Program-made: the position numbers and the translations under genes
Part shown: piece after piece, positions 38,252 to 47,432 of the stretch
Numbering within the stretch: position 1 is the first letter of the stretch
How the letters are laid out: each line of letters starts with the position of its first letter
Assembly: GCF_000319305.2 (NCBI RefSeq)
Contig: NZ_AMWJ02000002.1
Span: 2,432,001 to 2,496,000, forward strand
Direction of reading: 5' to 3'
From: Pseudomonas bharatica CSV86
Lineage (GTDB): Bacteria; Pseudomonadota; Gammaproteobacteria; Pseudomonadales; Pseudomonadaceae
Length of the DNA stretch: 64,000 nt
Notes under the pieces: generated by a model
Seen by the model: only the letters and a program-made list of their open reading frames with translations
Databases searched by the model: none
Told to the model about the DNA's origin: nothing

Positions 38252-38370
38252 CGCCACTCCTTCCATATCCCGACTAGCATAACGTTGACTGATGGCCATT
38301 TGCCAAAACTTCGGTCACGCCGGGACAACGACACATTCGTTCGCGGGTGCCTTCAATTGCGCTGCCGCAA

Positions 38371-38399
38371 ACGAAAACGCCCGGCCAAAAGCCGGGCGT
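38371..38399 (-). terminator. Intrinsic terminator after phoU
   Basis: On the minus strand ACGCCCGGC, loop TTTTG and GCCGGGCGT are followed by TTTTCGTTTG, 18 bp after the phoU stop. It ends the pst-phoU transcript. Confidence 0.85.
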
Positions 38400-38416
38400 C
38401 AGTTCTTGGGGCAGTC

Positions 38417-39172
38417 TTATTTATCGTCAGATTCGGCCGGAACATTAGCTTTTTCGACGCCCTGCACCTCTTCTTTCATGCGCTTGAGGCCCATGTGCCG
38501 GACGTCGGTGCCACGCACCAGGTAGATCACCAGCTCGGAGATGTTGCGCGCGTGGTCGCCGATCCGCTCCAGCGAGCGCAGCGCCCAGATCACGCTGAGC
38601 ACGCGGGAGATCGAGCGCGGGTCTTCCATCATGTAGGTGACCAGCTCGCGCAGGGCAGTCTTGTACTCGCGGTCGATGGTCTTGTCGTACTGGGCCACGG
38701 ACAGCGCAAGGTCGGCATCGAAGCGGGCGAAGGCATCCAGCGCGTCACGCACCATGTTGCGCACCTGGTCACCGATATGCCGGACCTCGACATAGCCACG
38801 TGGCGACTCGCCTTCCTCGCACAACTGGATGGCGCGGCGGGCGATCTTGGTCGATTCGTCACCGATGCGCTCCAGGTCGATCACCGACTTGGAAATGCTG
38901 ATGATCAGGCGCAGGTCGGACGCAGCCGGCTGGCGACGGGCAAGAATGCGCACGCACTCTTCGTCGATGTTGCGCTCCATCTGGTTGATCTGTTCGTCGA
39001 CTTCACGCACCTGCTGGGCCAGGCCGGAGTCGGCCTCGATCAGCGCGGTAACCGCGTCGTTGACCTGTTTCTCGACCAGGCCGCCCATGGCCAGAAGATG
39101 GCTGCGCACCTCCTCGAGCTCGGCGTTGAACTGCTGGGAGATGTGATGGGTGAGGCTGTCTTTATCGATCAT
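38417..39172 (-). CDS. phoU: Phosphate signalling protein PhoU
   Basis: The 251-residue all-helical protein starts MIDKDSLTHHISQQFNAELE and has the two PhoU repeats, each with an E-R-I-G-D type metal motif (DLERIGDESTKIA and SLERIGDHARNIS). It restrains PhoR when the Pst system is saturated. It is the last gene of the pst operon, 92 bp after pstB. Confidence 0.96.
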   Translation of the reverse strand: MIDKDSLTHHISQQFNAELEEVRSHLLAMGGLVEKQVNDAVTALIEADSGLAQQVREVDEQINQMERNIDEECVRILARRQPAASDLRLIISISKSVIDLERIGDESTKIARRAIQLCEEGESPRGYVEVRHIGDQVRNMVRDALDAFARFDADLALSVAQYDKTIDREYKTALRELVTYMMEDPRSISRVLSVIWALRSLERIGDHARNISELVIYLVRGTDVRHMGLKRMKEEVQGVEKANVPAESDDK

Positions 39173-39264
39173 GCTTTCGCTCCGCGAGGAAGCTTCCAGC
39201 TCCAGGCTGCAAGCTCCAAGTCATTCGTTTCTGTCCTGCGAACCGCGCGCTGCCCGGGCCGGAC

Positions 39265-40098
39265 CTAGCCGTAGCGACCGGTGATGTAGTCTTCGGTCTG
39301 CTTCTTCGCCGGGTTGGTGAACAGGGTGTCGGTGTCGCCGAATTCCACCAGTTTGCCCATGTACATGAACGCGGTGTAGTCGGAGACCCGCGCTGCCTGC
39401 TGCATGTTGTGGGTCACGATGACGATGGTGTACTTGGACTTCAGCTCGTAGATCAGCTCTTCGACCTTGAGGGTGGAGATCGGGTCGAGGGCCGAGCAGG
39501 GTTCGTCGAGGAGCAGGACTTCCGGCTCGACGGCAATGGTCCGGGCAATGACCAGACGCTGCTGCTGGCCACCGGACAGGCCCAGTGCCGAGTCGTGCAG
39601 GCGGTCCTTCACTTCGTCCCACAGCGCAGCGCCCCTCAGGGCCCATTCGACGGCTTCGTCGAGCACACGCTTCTTGTTGATGCCCTGGATGCGCAGGCCG
39701 TAGACCACGTTCTCATAGATGGTCTTGGGGAACGGGTTGGGCTTCTGGAACACCATGCCGACGCGGCGACGCAGCTCGGCGACGTCCTCGCCCTTGCGGT
39801 AGATGTTGTTGCCGTACAGGTTGATGGCGCCCTCGACGCGGCAGCCATCGACCAGGTCGTTCATGCGGTTGAAGGTGCGCAGCAAGGTCGACTTGCCGCA
39901 GCCGGACGGGCCGATGAACGCGGTCACGCGCTGCTTGGGGATGTTCATGCTGACATCGAACAGGGCTTGCTTGTCGCCGTAGTACAGGCTCAGGCCCGGG
40001 ACTTCGATGGCCACGGTTTCTTCGGCCAGGCGCAGGCTCTGCTTGTCGCGACCCAGGGCGGACATGTCGATGCCGTGGGCGTGGGATTCATGCTGCAT
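39265..40098 (-). CDS. pstB: Phosphate ABC transporter ATP-binding protein PstB
   Basis: The 277-residue ATPase has Walker A GPSGCGKST, signature LSGGQQQR and Walker B VLLLDEPCSALD. It drives high-affinity phosphate uptake. The N-terminus (MQHESHAHGIDMSALGRDKQ) is longer than in E. coli, as is usual in Pseudomonas. Confidence 0.96.
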   Translation of the reverse strand: MQHESHAHGIDMSALGRDKQSLRLAEETVAIEVPGLSLYYGDKQALFDVSMNIPKQRVTAFIGPSGCGKSTLLRTFNRMNDLVDGCRVEGAINLYGNNIYRKGEDVAELRRRVGMVFQKPNPFPKTIYENVVYGLRIQGINKKRVLDEAVEWALRGAALWDEVKDRLHDSALGLSGGQQQRLVIARTIAVEPEVLLLDEPCSALDPISTLKVEELIYELKSKYTIVIVTHNMQQAARVSDYTAFMYMGKLVEFGDTDTLFTNPAKKQTEDYITGRYG

Positions 40099-40136
40099 GG
40101 TAAGACTCCATACGCTATCAATTTCGTTTCATCGGG

Positions 40137-40160
40137 CCGCCCGTGACGGGACACGGGCGG
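40137..40160 (-). promoter_or_regulatory. Hairpin in the pstA-pstB gap
   Basis: CCGCCCGTG and CACGGGCGG form a perfect 9-bp stem with a 6-nt loop in the 82-bp gap between pstA and pstB. No T tract follows, so it is more likely an mRNA processing or stability element than a terminator. Confidence 0.5.
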
Positions 40161-40180
40161 CGCTAGCAAGGGTGCGGCGA

Positions 40181-41850
40181 TCAGCTGTCCAGCGCCTTGT
40201 ACTTCTCGCGCAGGTGGTTGCGGATCCACACGGCCGACAGGTTCAGGGTGGCGATCACCAGGACCAGCAGCAGCGCAGTGGCGTACACCAGCGGACGGGC
40301 GGCCTCGACGTTCGGGCTCTGGAAGCCCACGTCGTAGATGTGGAAGCCCAGGTGCATGATCTTCTGGTCCAGGTGCAGGTACGGGTAGTTGCCGTCCACG
40401 GGCAGCGAAGGTGCCAGCTTGACCACGCCCACCAGCATCAGCGGCGCCACTTCGCCAGCGGCGCGGGCCACCGCCAGGATCATGCCGGTCATCATCGCCG
40501 GGCTGGCCATCGGCAGGACGATCTTCCACAGCGTCTCGGCCTTGGTCGCACCCAGGGCCAGCGAGCCCTCGCGCACGGTGCGCGGGATACGCGCCAGGCC
40601 TTCCTCGGTGGCCACGATCACCACCGGCACCGCCAGCAGTGCCAGGGTCAGCGAGGCCCAGAGCAGGCCCGGGGTGCCCAGGGTCGGTGCCGGCAGCGCT
40701 TCGGGAAGAACAGGCGGTCCAGCGAACCGCCCAGCACGTAGACGAAGAAGCCCAGGCCAAACACGCCGTAGACGATCGCCGGCACGCCGGCCAGGTTGTT
40801 CACGGCGATGCGGATCAGCCGGGTCACCGGGCCCTGGCGCGCATATTCGCGCAGGTAGACCGCCGCCAGCACGCCGAACGGGGTGACGATCACCGCCATG
40901 ATCAGGGTCATCATCACGGTGCCGAAGATGGCCGGGAAGATACCGCCCTCGGTGTTGGCTTCACGCGGGTCGTCGCTGAGGAATTCCCAGACCTTGGCGA
41001 AGTACACCCCAAGCTTGGTGAACAGGCCCATGCCGTTTGGCTGGTAGGCATGGACGATCTTGCTCAGGTTGATTTCCACTTCGCGACCGCTGCCGTCACG
41101 GGCGACCATCGAGTCGCGGGCGAAGTCCCGGTGCAGGTTGCCCAGGCGTTCTTCGATGGCCTTGTAGCGGTTGTTCAGCTCGGCGCGCTCGGACTCGATA
41201 TCGGCCTGGGCGGTGGCGTCCAGCTTGCCTTCAAGCTCCAGTTTGCGACTGTGCAGGCGCAGGCGTTCGAGGCCATGGTTGATGGCGCCGATATCTTTCT
41301 TCTCCAGCGTCTGCAGGTCGCTGGCCAGCTTGTCGACACGGGCCAGGCGGCTTTGCAGCTCGGCCCAGGCGGCCGGGCCTTCGGCGACCACCTTGCCGTT
41401 TTCCTTGACGCTGACCAGGTAGCCGTAGAAGTTGCCCCACTCGCGGCGCTCCAGGGCGATCAGCTCGGCCGGGCGCTGCTCGTCGGCCAGCCACTCACCG
41501 ACCACCCAGGTGAAATCACTGCCGTTGAGGTCGCGGTTGCCGACCTTGATCAGCTCGCGGGTCATGAATTCCGGGCCGTCGTCCGGCACCGGAAGGCCGG
41601 CACCCTTGAGGCGCGCGCGTGGCACTTCTTCTTTCTGAACAACCTCGCCCACCACCACCTGCGCCGGCTGGCCCGGCACGTTGTAGCTGGCCTGGACCAG
41701 GTCGGCGGGCCAGAAGTGGCCCAGGCCGCGCACGGCGATGACGGCGAGCAGGCCGATGGTCATGATGACCGCGATGGCGACCGAGCCACCGCTGATCCAG
41801 ACACCGGGAGCGCCGCTCTTGAACCAGCTTTTAAGGGAATCCTTTTTCAC
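40181..41850 (-). pseudogene. pstA: Phosphate ABC transporter permease PstA, apparent frameshift
   Basis: Two frames join to about 556 residues, the Pseudomonas PstA length. The first starts MKKDSLKSWFKSGAPGVW, includes a membrane segment and a long coiled periplasmic part, and breaks after GSLDRLFFP. The second continues into the ABC permease motif EGSLALGATKAETLWKIVLP. The break is at GGG 40703-40705; one more G restores RLFFPEALPAPTLGTPG. The protein is needed for phosphate import and PhoR control. The lost base is in a G/C run, so a sequencing error is likely. Confidence 0.87.
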
Positions 41851-41868
41851 GGATCGCTACCTTCTCTA

Positions 41869-44155
41869 TCAAAGCGACGAGTATTTCTTGCGCAGACGCT
41901 GGCGAATCAGCTCGGCCAAGGTGTTCATGACGAAGGTGAACATCAGCAGCACCAGCGCCGCCAGGAACAGCACGCGGTAATGGCTGCCGCCGACTTCCGA
42001 CTCGGGCATTTCCACCGCGACGTTGGCCGCCAGGGTGCGCATGCCCTCGAACAGGTTCAGCTCCATCACCGGCGTGTTGCCGGTGGCCATCAGCACGATC
42101 ATGGTTTCGCCCACGGCGCGGCCCATGCCGATCATCAGCGCCGAGAAGATGCCCGGGCTGGCGGTCAGGATGACCACCCGGGTCAGGGTCTGCCAGGGCG
42201 TGGCGCCCAGCGCCAGCGAGCCCAGGGTCAGGCTGCGCGGCACGCTGAACACGGCGTCCTCGGCGATCGAGTAGATGTTCGGGATCACCGCGAAGCCCAT
42301 GGCGATACCGACCACCAGGGCGTTGCGCTGGTCATAGGTAATGCCCAGGTCGTTGGTGATCCACAGGCGCATGTCGCCGCCGAAGAACCAGGTTTCCATG
42401 AACGGGCTCATGTACAGGGCAAACCAGCCGGTAAACAGGATCACCGGGATCAGGATCGCCGCTTCCCAGCCATCCGGCACGCGCAGGCGGATCGACTCGG
42501 GCAGGCGGCTCCAGCCGAAGCCGGCGACCAGGATGCCCAGCGGCAGCAACAGCATCAGGCTGAATACGCCCGGCAGGTGAGCCTCCAGATACGGTGCGAG
42601 GAACAGGCCGGCGAAGAAACCGAGAATCACCGTCGGCATCGCTTCCATCAGTTCGATCACCGGCTTGACCTTGCGCCGCATGCCCGGGCCATGAAGTAAG
42701 CGGTGTAGATGGCGGCGGCAATCGCCAGCGGAGCGGCCAGGATCATGGCGTAGAAGGCGGCCTTCAGGGTGCCGAAGGTCAGCGGCGAGAGGCTCAGCTT
42801 GGGTTCGAAGTCGGTGTTCGAGGCGGTGGATTGCCAGACGTACTTGGGCTCGTCGTAGTTCTCGTACCAGACCTTGCCCCACAGGGCGCTGAAGGAAACT
42901 TCCGGATGCGGGTTCTTCAGGCTCAGCGGCTGCAGCTTGCTGCCGTCCTCGATGAACACCCGGTTGGCCCGCGGCGACAACGCCAGGATGCCCGGGCCGT
43001 CGACCACCTGTTCGATCAGCAGGGTACGGTGCGCGGTGCTGTGGAATACGCCGAGCTTGCCGCTGGCATCGAGGGCGATGAATCCCTTGCGGCGCTCTTC
43101 GGCGTCGATCTGCACGATGGGCGAGTCGCCCATCCTGAAATCGCGGATGCGCTTGAGATGCTGCTCGCCATCCGGGTCACGGGCCATGAACCACTGGGTC
43201 AGGACGCCCTTGGAGTCGCCGGTGATCAGCGAGATGCCGCCGACCAGCTGGGCGCTGGCGGTGATCTCGGCGTTGCCGTCCTCGGCCAGCTTGTAGCGGC
43301 CGTTGAGGCTCCTCTCGCGCAGGCTGAACACATCGGCCTGGGCGCGACCGTTGATGACGTACAGCCATTGCTGGCGCGGATCGACGAAGATCTGCTTCAC
43401 CGGCTCGGTCATCTGCGGCAGGTCGATGCGTTCCTGCTCGTTGCTGACCTCGCCGGTCATCATGTTTTCCGAGCGGCTCAGCCGCAGCACCTGCAGGTGC
43501 GCACCGGCAGACCCGGTCAGCAGCAAGGTATCGCCATTGACGTTGAGGCTTACGTGTTCCAGCGCCCTTCCCTGCTCGTCCAGGGCAATGGGCTCCTGGC
43601 CGTACGGGTAGTCGATGGCGGGGGTGATGGTCTTTTTGTTGTCCGGGTAGGTGATCTTGTAGGTGTGGTGGAACACCAGCACCTGGCCATTGGAAAGGCC
43701 CAGCACGACCAGCGGGCTACCAGGCTGGTCGGCACCGATGGAGGTTACCTGGACACCGGCCGGCAGGGGCAGATCGACACGCTTGAGCTCGGCGCCGCTC
43801 CTGGTATCGAAGAACAGGGCCTGGCCCTTGTCGGAAACCCGCATGCCCACCAGGTTCTGCTCTTCCAGGGCAATCATCAGCGGCTTGCCGGCGTCCTGCT
43901 GCAGCCAGGCGGGCTCCAGGGCCGGCTTGCTGGTCAGGCTCGCACCCTGGAACAGCGGCACTACCACATAGGCCAGATAGAAGAAGATCAGGGTAATGGC
44001 CGCCAATACAGCGAGCCCGCCCACCAGTACATACCAGCGGGTCAGGCGATCCTTGAGCGCACGGATGCGGCGCTTGCGTTGCAGCTCGGGCGTATTGAAG
44101 TCAATCCGCACGGGGGAGAGTTTTGGGTCATTGTGGAGTTGGCCAGATCATTCAT
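41869..44155 (-). pseudogene. pstC: Phosphate ABC transporter permease PstC, apparent frameshifts
   Basis: With two bases restored this is a PstC of about 762 residues with a large N-terminal periplasmic beta-propeller-like part and a C-terminal permease domain (SLALGATPWQTLTRVVIL). One break is at 42683-42688 (CCCGGG); one more base restores YTAYFMAPGMRRKVKPV. The second is at GGGGG 44112-44116; one more G joins a start at 44155 (MNDLANSTMTQNSPPV) to RIDFNTPELQ. Without it, translation would need a GTG at 44111 that has no RBS. The PhoB box lies 25 bp upstream of the ATG at 44155. Confidence 0.83.
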
Positions 44156-44179
44156 GCGCACACACCCTAGCGGTCCCAT

Positions 44180-44197
44180 ATGACAGAAACATGACAA
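44180..44197. promoter_or_regulatory. Pho box between pstS and pstC
   Basis: On the minus strand TTGTCAT-GTTT-CTGTCAT matches the PhoB direct-repeat consensus nearly perfectly. It lies upstream of pstC. A GC-rich stem (44261-44284) after pstS may partly separate the two transcripts. Confidence 0.85.
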
Positions 44198-44297
44198 TGC
44201 GGTGACGCAAAAAAGCCCGCCGCACAGGTGGTTCTGGCAGCGGACTGGAAATTTGCCGCTGGGGCCCGGCGTCCACCGGGCCCCACGAGATCACAGG

Positions 44298-45296
44298 TTA
44301 GTTTTTTGCGACACCGGCGCTGTGGGACAGGCCCAGGTCAGCCAGGGCTTTTTCAGCCACTTTGGCTGGCAGCGGGATGTAGCCATCCTTCACCACGACC
44401 TGCTGACCGGCCTGGGACAGGACCAGCTTGACGAACTCGGCTTCCAGCGGGGCCAGAGGCTTGTTCGGCGCCTTGTTGACATACACGTACAGGAAGCGCG
44501 ACAGCGGGTAGGTGCCGTTCAGGGCGTTGGTTTCGTTGTCTTCGACAAACTCGCCGCCTTCTTTCTTGGCCAGGGCTACGGTCTTGACGCTAGCGGTCTT
44601 GTAGCCGATGCCGGAGTAGCCGATGCCGTTCAGCGAGGAGCTGATCGACTGCACCACGGAAGCCGAACCTGGCTGCTCGTTGACGTTAGGCTTGAAGTCG
44701 CCTTTGCACAGGGCTTCTTCCTTGAAGTAGCCGTAGGTGCCGGATACCGAGTTGCGGCCGAACAGCTGCACCGGCTTGTTGGCCAGGTCGCCGGTCACGC
44801 CCAGGTCGCCCCAGGTCTTGACGTCGGCCTTGGCGCCGCACAGGCGGGTCGAGGAGAAGATCGCATCGACCTGGGCCATGGTCAGGCCCTTGATCGGGTT
44901 GTCCTTGTGCACGAACACGGCCAGGGCATCGACGGCCACTGGGATGGCGGTAGGCTTGTAGCCATATTTCTGCTCGAAGGCCTGCAGCTCGACGTCCTTC
45001 ATCTTGCGGCTCATCGGGCCCAGGTTGGCAGTGCCTTCGGTCAGCGCGGGCGGTGCGGTGGAGGAGCCGGCGGCCTGAATCTGAATGTTTACGTTCGGGT
45101 ACTCTTTTTTGTACGCCTCAGCCCACAGCGTCATCAGGTTGGCCAGGGTATCGGAACCAACGCTGGACAGGTTGCCCGACACACCGGTGGTCTTGGTGTA
45201 GGTCGGAATGGCTGGATCAACAGCGGCGACCGCATTGGCGGTGGCAACGCCAGCGGCGACAAAGGTCAGGGCCGCCATCAAACGCTTCAGTTTCAT
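44298..45296 (-). CDS. pstS: Phosphate-binding periplasmic protein PstS
   Basis: The 332-residue product has a signal peptide (MKLKRLMAALTFVAAGVATA, cut near ANAVAA). Phosphate-site segments are visible in SSVGSDTLANLMTLW, AGSSTAPPALTEG and GRNSVSGTYGYF. It captures phosphate for PstCAB and is a major PhoB target. The Pho box lies 73 bp upstream of the ATG. Confidence 0.95.
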   Translation of the reverse strand: MKLKRLMAALTFVAAGVATANAVAAVDPAIPTYTKTTGVSGNLSSVGSDTLANLMTLWAEAYKKEYPNVNIQIQAAGSSTAPPALTEGTANLGPMSRKMKDVELQAFEQKYGYKPTAIPVAVDALAVFVHKDNPIKGLTMAQVDAIFSSTRLCGAKADVKTWGDLGVTGDLANKPVQLFGRNSVSGTYGYFKEEALCKGDFKPNVNEQPGSASVVQSISSSLNGIGYSGIGYKTASVKTVALAKKEGGEFVEDNETNALNGTYPLSRFLYVYVNKAPNKPLAPLEAEFVKLVLSQAGQQVVVKDGYIPLPAKVAEKALADLGLSHSAGVAKN

Positions 45297-45368
45297 GCCT
45301 TGCTCCTAGCAGGAATTCGGGGGTGAGATGGATCGGGGCCCAGTATCTGCAGGGCGCGTGTCTAATCT

Positions 45369-45386
45369 ATGACTGGATTGTGACAA
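45369..45386. promoter_or_regulatory. Pho box upstream of pstS
   Basis: On the minus strand TTGTCAC-AATC-CAGTCAT fits the PhoB 7-4-7 repeat pattern. It starts only 23 bp after the stop codon of the preceding pyocin-locus gene, with no terminator between. Confidence 0.85.
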
Positions 45387-45408
45387 TTAGATTAAAGGCC
45401 ATCATTCA

Positions 45409-46911
45409 TTACGTTGGAACGCCCCTGCCGCGCTTGCACATAAGATAAAGCGGCTCCAGGCCGCTGCCTGTCGGGAAGACCAGGATGCAATCATCGAACC
45501 TCACCTGGCCGACAGCACTCAGAGGCTCCAGCAAGGGCGTCTGGGGCAGGTCGATCACACCGCCCACCTGACGCGCGGCGGACTGGCCGACGATCGCCGT
45601 GCTCCAGCGCAGTTCCATGGACGACAACCCTGAAACCGCATGGCTGAGCGTCTGCCCCACGGCTACCACCTTGACCTTCGCAGACAACTCGCTGCCGCTG
45701 GTGGGTGTCAGGCAGATCTGCTGCGTTGCCGTGATCTCTTTCAGCCCGACAACGATCTTCCGCCGTTCGACCGGAGCGGATCGGGAGAACAGGCGATAAG
45801 GCAGATCGACCTCGGCGCCGGAGCGGGCCAGCGCTTCCCAGTCGTGACCATCAATGGGCATCAGATCACCAAGCGGCACGCTGACCGCGTACTCGCTTCG
45901 CTCCTTCCAGTGCTCGAAGAAGAAGCCGGCGACACCGCAGAAGGTGCCCGGATGTTCGTCCTTGAGTGAGGTCGCCTGCCAACTGAACTCGGCCACGGCG
46001 GAACGGATGGACTTTTTCATGGCGGTGAGATGTGCAGGGTCATCGATTGCGATGGCTTCGGCGAACATCAATGCCGGACGCAACTGGCAAGCTCGGGATG
46101 AAAGCGTCACGACCCTCGCTGTATTTCCGACCTGCACCCCAGGCGCGGACAAGCGGCGAACAAGGTGATCCTCCGCTGCCGCGAACAGCAGCATGCAGCG
46201 CTCGTGCAACTGCCGATGCCGCTGCTCGGTAGCGGCCATAGATGCCAGATAGCGGCTGCTGCCCGCAGTGATAAGGGCGAGCGCCTGGGCCTGGATAGCC
46301 GGATCACGGAATGGACTGGTGAGGTTGCGCTCGGCGCCGGACTTGGCGAACTGGACCTTCAGTGTCATGGACTCGAGTGCCTTTATCGCGCGGACCATGT
46401 CGGTTTGCGCGCTTTCGAGCGCGCTCATTTCCTCTATATGTGCGGCAACGGACCGCGAATCGAGAGGTTGCGCCTGCCAGAGGTCCAGCAACCGGGCAAC
46501 CTGCTGCACGCCGTCATCGACTGACTTCATCGCCGCATCGATCTGGGCGACCAGTTGCTTGGTCTTGTCCAGTTCCTTGTTCGACTCGGCGACCTTGCGC
46601 TCCTGCTGGCTCAAGCGAACAGCCGGCTTGGGCGGGGCCGGTACCGGGTCGTTGCGGAAAGCGGCCTTGCCCTGGCGGTAATGCCACTGCCGGACGTGAA
46701 ATACGATGCTATCGACCGAGTGGGCCGTGCCGGTTTCCAGATAAGGCGGATAGAACAGCAGGTCGGCACCGATGGGGTCGCCGATGATCTTGTCGAAATG
46801 GTCGATCAGTCGGGCGTGGGTTGCGTTGTCCAGGTCGGCGTTCCAGAGGGTCTGGACGAGGGATTCGAATTCTTCGGGGGTGTAGTCGATAAGTGCTGGC
46901 TTGAATTCCAT
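45409..46911 (-). CDS. Colicin-E-type immunity domain fused to pyocin-like sequence
   Basis: The 500-residue product has two unlike parts. Residues 1-88 match the colicin E/pyocin DNase immunity fold (Im2/Im7/Im9): DYTPEEFESLVQTLWNAD, then HFDKIIGDPIGADLLFYP and VRQWHYRQGKAAF. Asp50 and Tyr54 align with Im9 Asp51 and Tyr55; Im9 Tyr54 is Phe53 here. The remainder has a helical stretch (about 100-260) and a beta-rich end. The last residues, DDCILVFPTGSGLEPLYLMC, resemble the D-D-Y-I-I-x-F-P segment of S-type pyocin domains. There is no nuclease domain. RBS AAAGGAGC precedes the ATG at 46911. It is the third gene of the pyocin run. Function is unknown. Confidence 0.75.
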   Translation of the reverse strand: MEFKPALIDYTPEEFESLVQTLWNADLDNATHARLIDHFDKIIGDPIGADLLFYPPYLETGTAHSVDSIVFHVRQWHYRQGKAAFRNDPVPAPPKPAVRLSQQERKVAESNKELDKTKQLVAQIDAAMKSVDDGVQQVARLLDLWQAQPLDSRSVAAHIEEMSALESAQTDMVRAIKALESMTLKVQFAKSGAERNLTSPFRDPAIQAQALALITAGSSRYLASMAATEQRHRQLHERCMLLFAAAEDHLVRRLSAPGVQVGNTARVVTLSSRACQLRPALMFAEAIAIDDPAHLTAMKKSIRSAVAEFSWQATSLKDEHPGTFCGVAGFFFEHWKERSEYAVSVPLGDLMPIDGHDWEALARSGAEVDLPYRLFSRSAPVERRKIVVGLKEITATQQICLTPTSGSELSAKVKVVAVGQTLSHAVSGLSSMELRWSTAIVGQSAARQVGGVIDLPQTPLLEPLSAVGQVRFDDCILVFPTGSGLEPLYLMCKRGRGVPT

Positions 46912-46970
46912 TTCAAAGCTCCTTTAATTAATAGAAGCCGCCACGCTGTAAGCGCATGGCGGCCAGTTTT

Positions 46971-47432
46971 TTATTTCAACGCAAAAACTACTGTTTTTAC
47001 TTGCATATCAGCGGCGTACTGAAACTGCAGTAATACTCCAGGGAATAGTTCGTCATCGTACACGTAGAACGCCCAGCCTCCCGTCTGCCCTATAGGCACA
47101 GGCATTAAAACCGGAGCCCCAGAAGAGACAGGCTCACCGAACAAGTCGAGAACCATCTCCTGGTCCATTCCCGGAAAAAAAATCTCGGGAAGCTCGCCTT
47201 TATATACGCTAGTGCCTTCGTATGTTTCTTTCAGCGTTATGTGCAACGCCTTCAACACCTTATTCTCCGCCACGAAATCCAACCCAAGGCCTTCCTCTGG
47301 AAGGATGTAAATACTGTCAGAGCCAGGGTAGACTTCGATAAACTCTACCTCTGGAAAAATATTCTCCGCAGCAAGTTCCGCATAAGGCCGACCAAGAAAT
47401 CCAACGATTTTATCGATATCGTCCTTCTTCAT
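46971..47432 (-). CDS. Probable immunity protein for the upstream pyocin
   Basis: The 153-residue acidic protein starts MKKDDIDKIVGFLGRPYAEL; its ATG overlaps the toxin stop as ATGA (47432-47429), with AGGGTGG just upstream. A GTG three codons earlier is possible. The tight overlap with the toxin gene, acidic character and position are typical of bacteriocin immunity genes. It does not look like the colicin-E Im family and fits better a DUF6392-like group, which I cannot confirm. Base composition is clearly AT-richer than the core genes around it. Confidence 0.72.
   Translation of the reverse strand: MKKDDIDKIVGFLGRPYAELAAENIFPEVEFIEVYPGSDSIYILPEEGLGLDFVAENKVLKALHITLKETYEGTSVYKGELPEIFFPGMDQEMVLDLFGEPVSSGAPVLMPVPIGQTGGWAFYVYDDELFPGVLLQFQYAADMQVKTVVFALK

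Noticed and set aside
40639..42699. 686-residue forward ORF opposite pstA and pstC
   Set aside because: It is a shadow of the pst genes, His/Gln/Asp-rich and without family features.
40181..44155. Extra short permease genes in the pst operon
   Set aside because: The fragments line up end to end as pstA and pstC once one G/C base is restored at each break.
44261..44284. Strong terminator after pstS
   Set aside because: GGGGCCCGG/CCGGGCCCC is a good stem, but no T tract follows on the minus strand. I kept it only as a possible weak stop.
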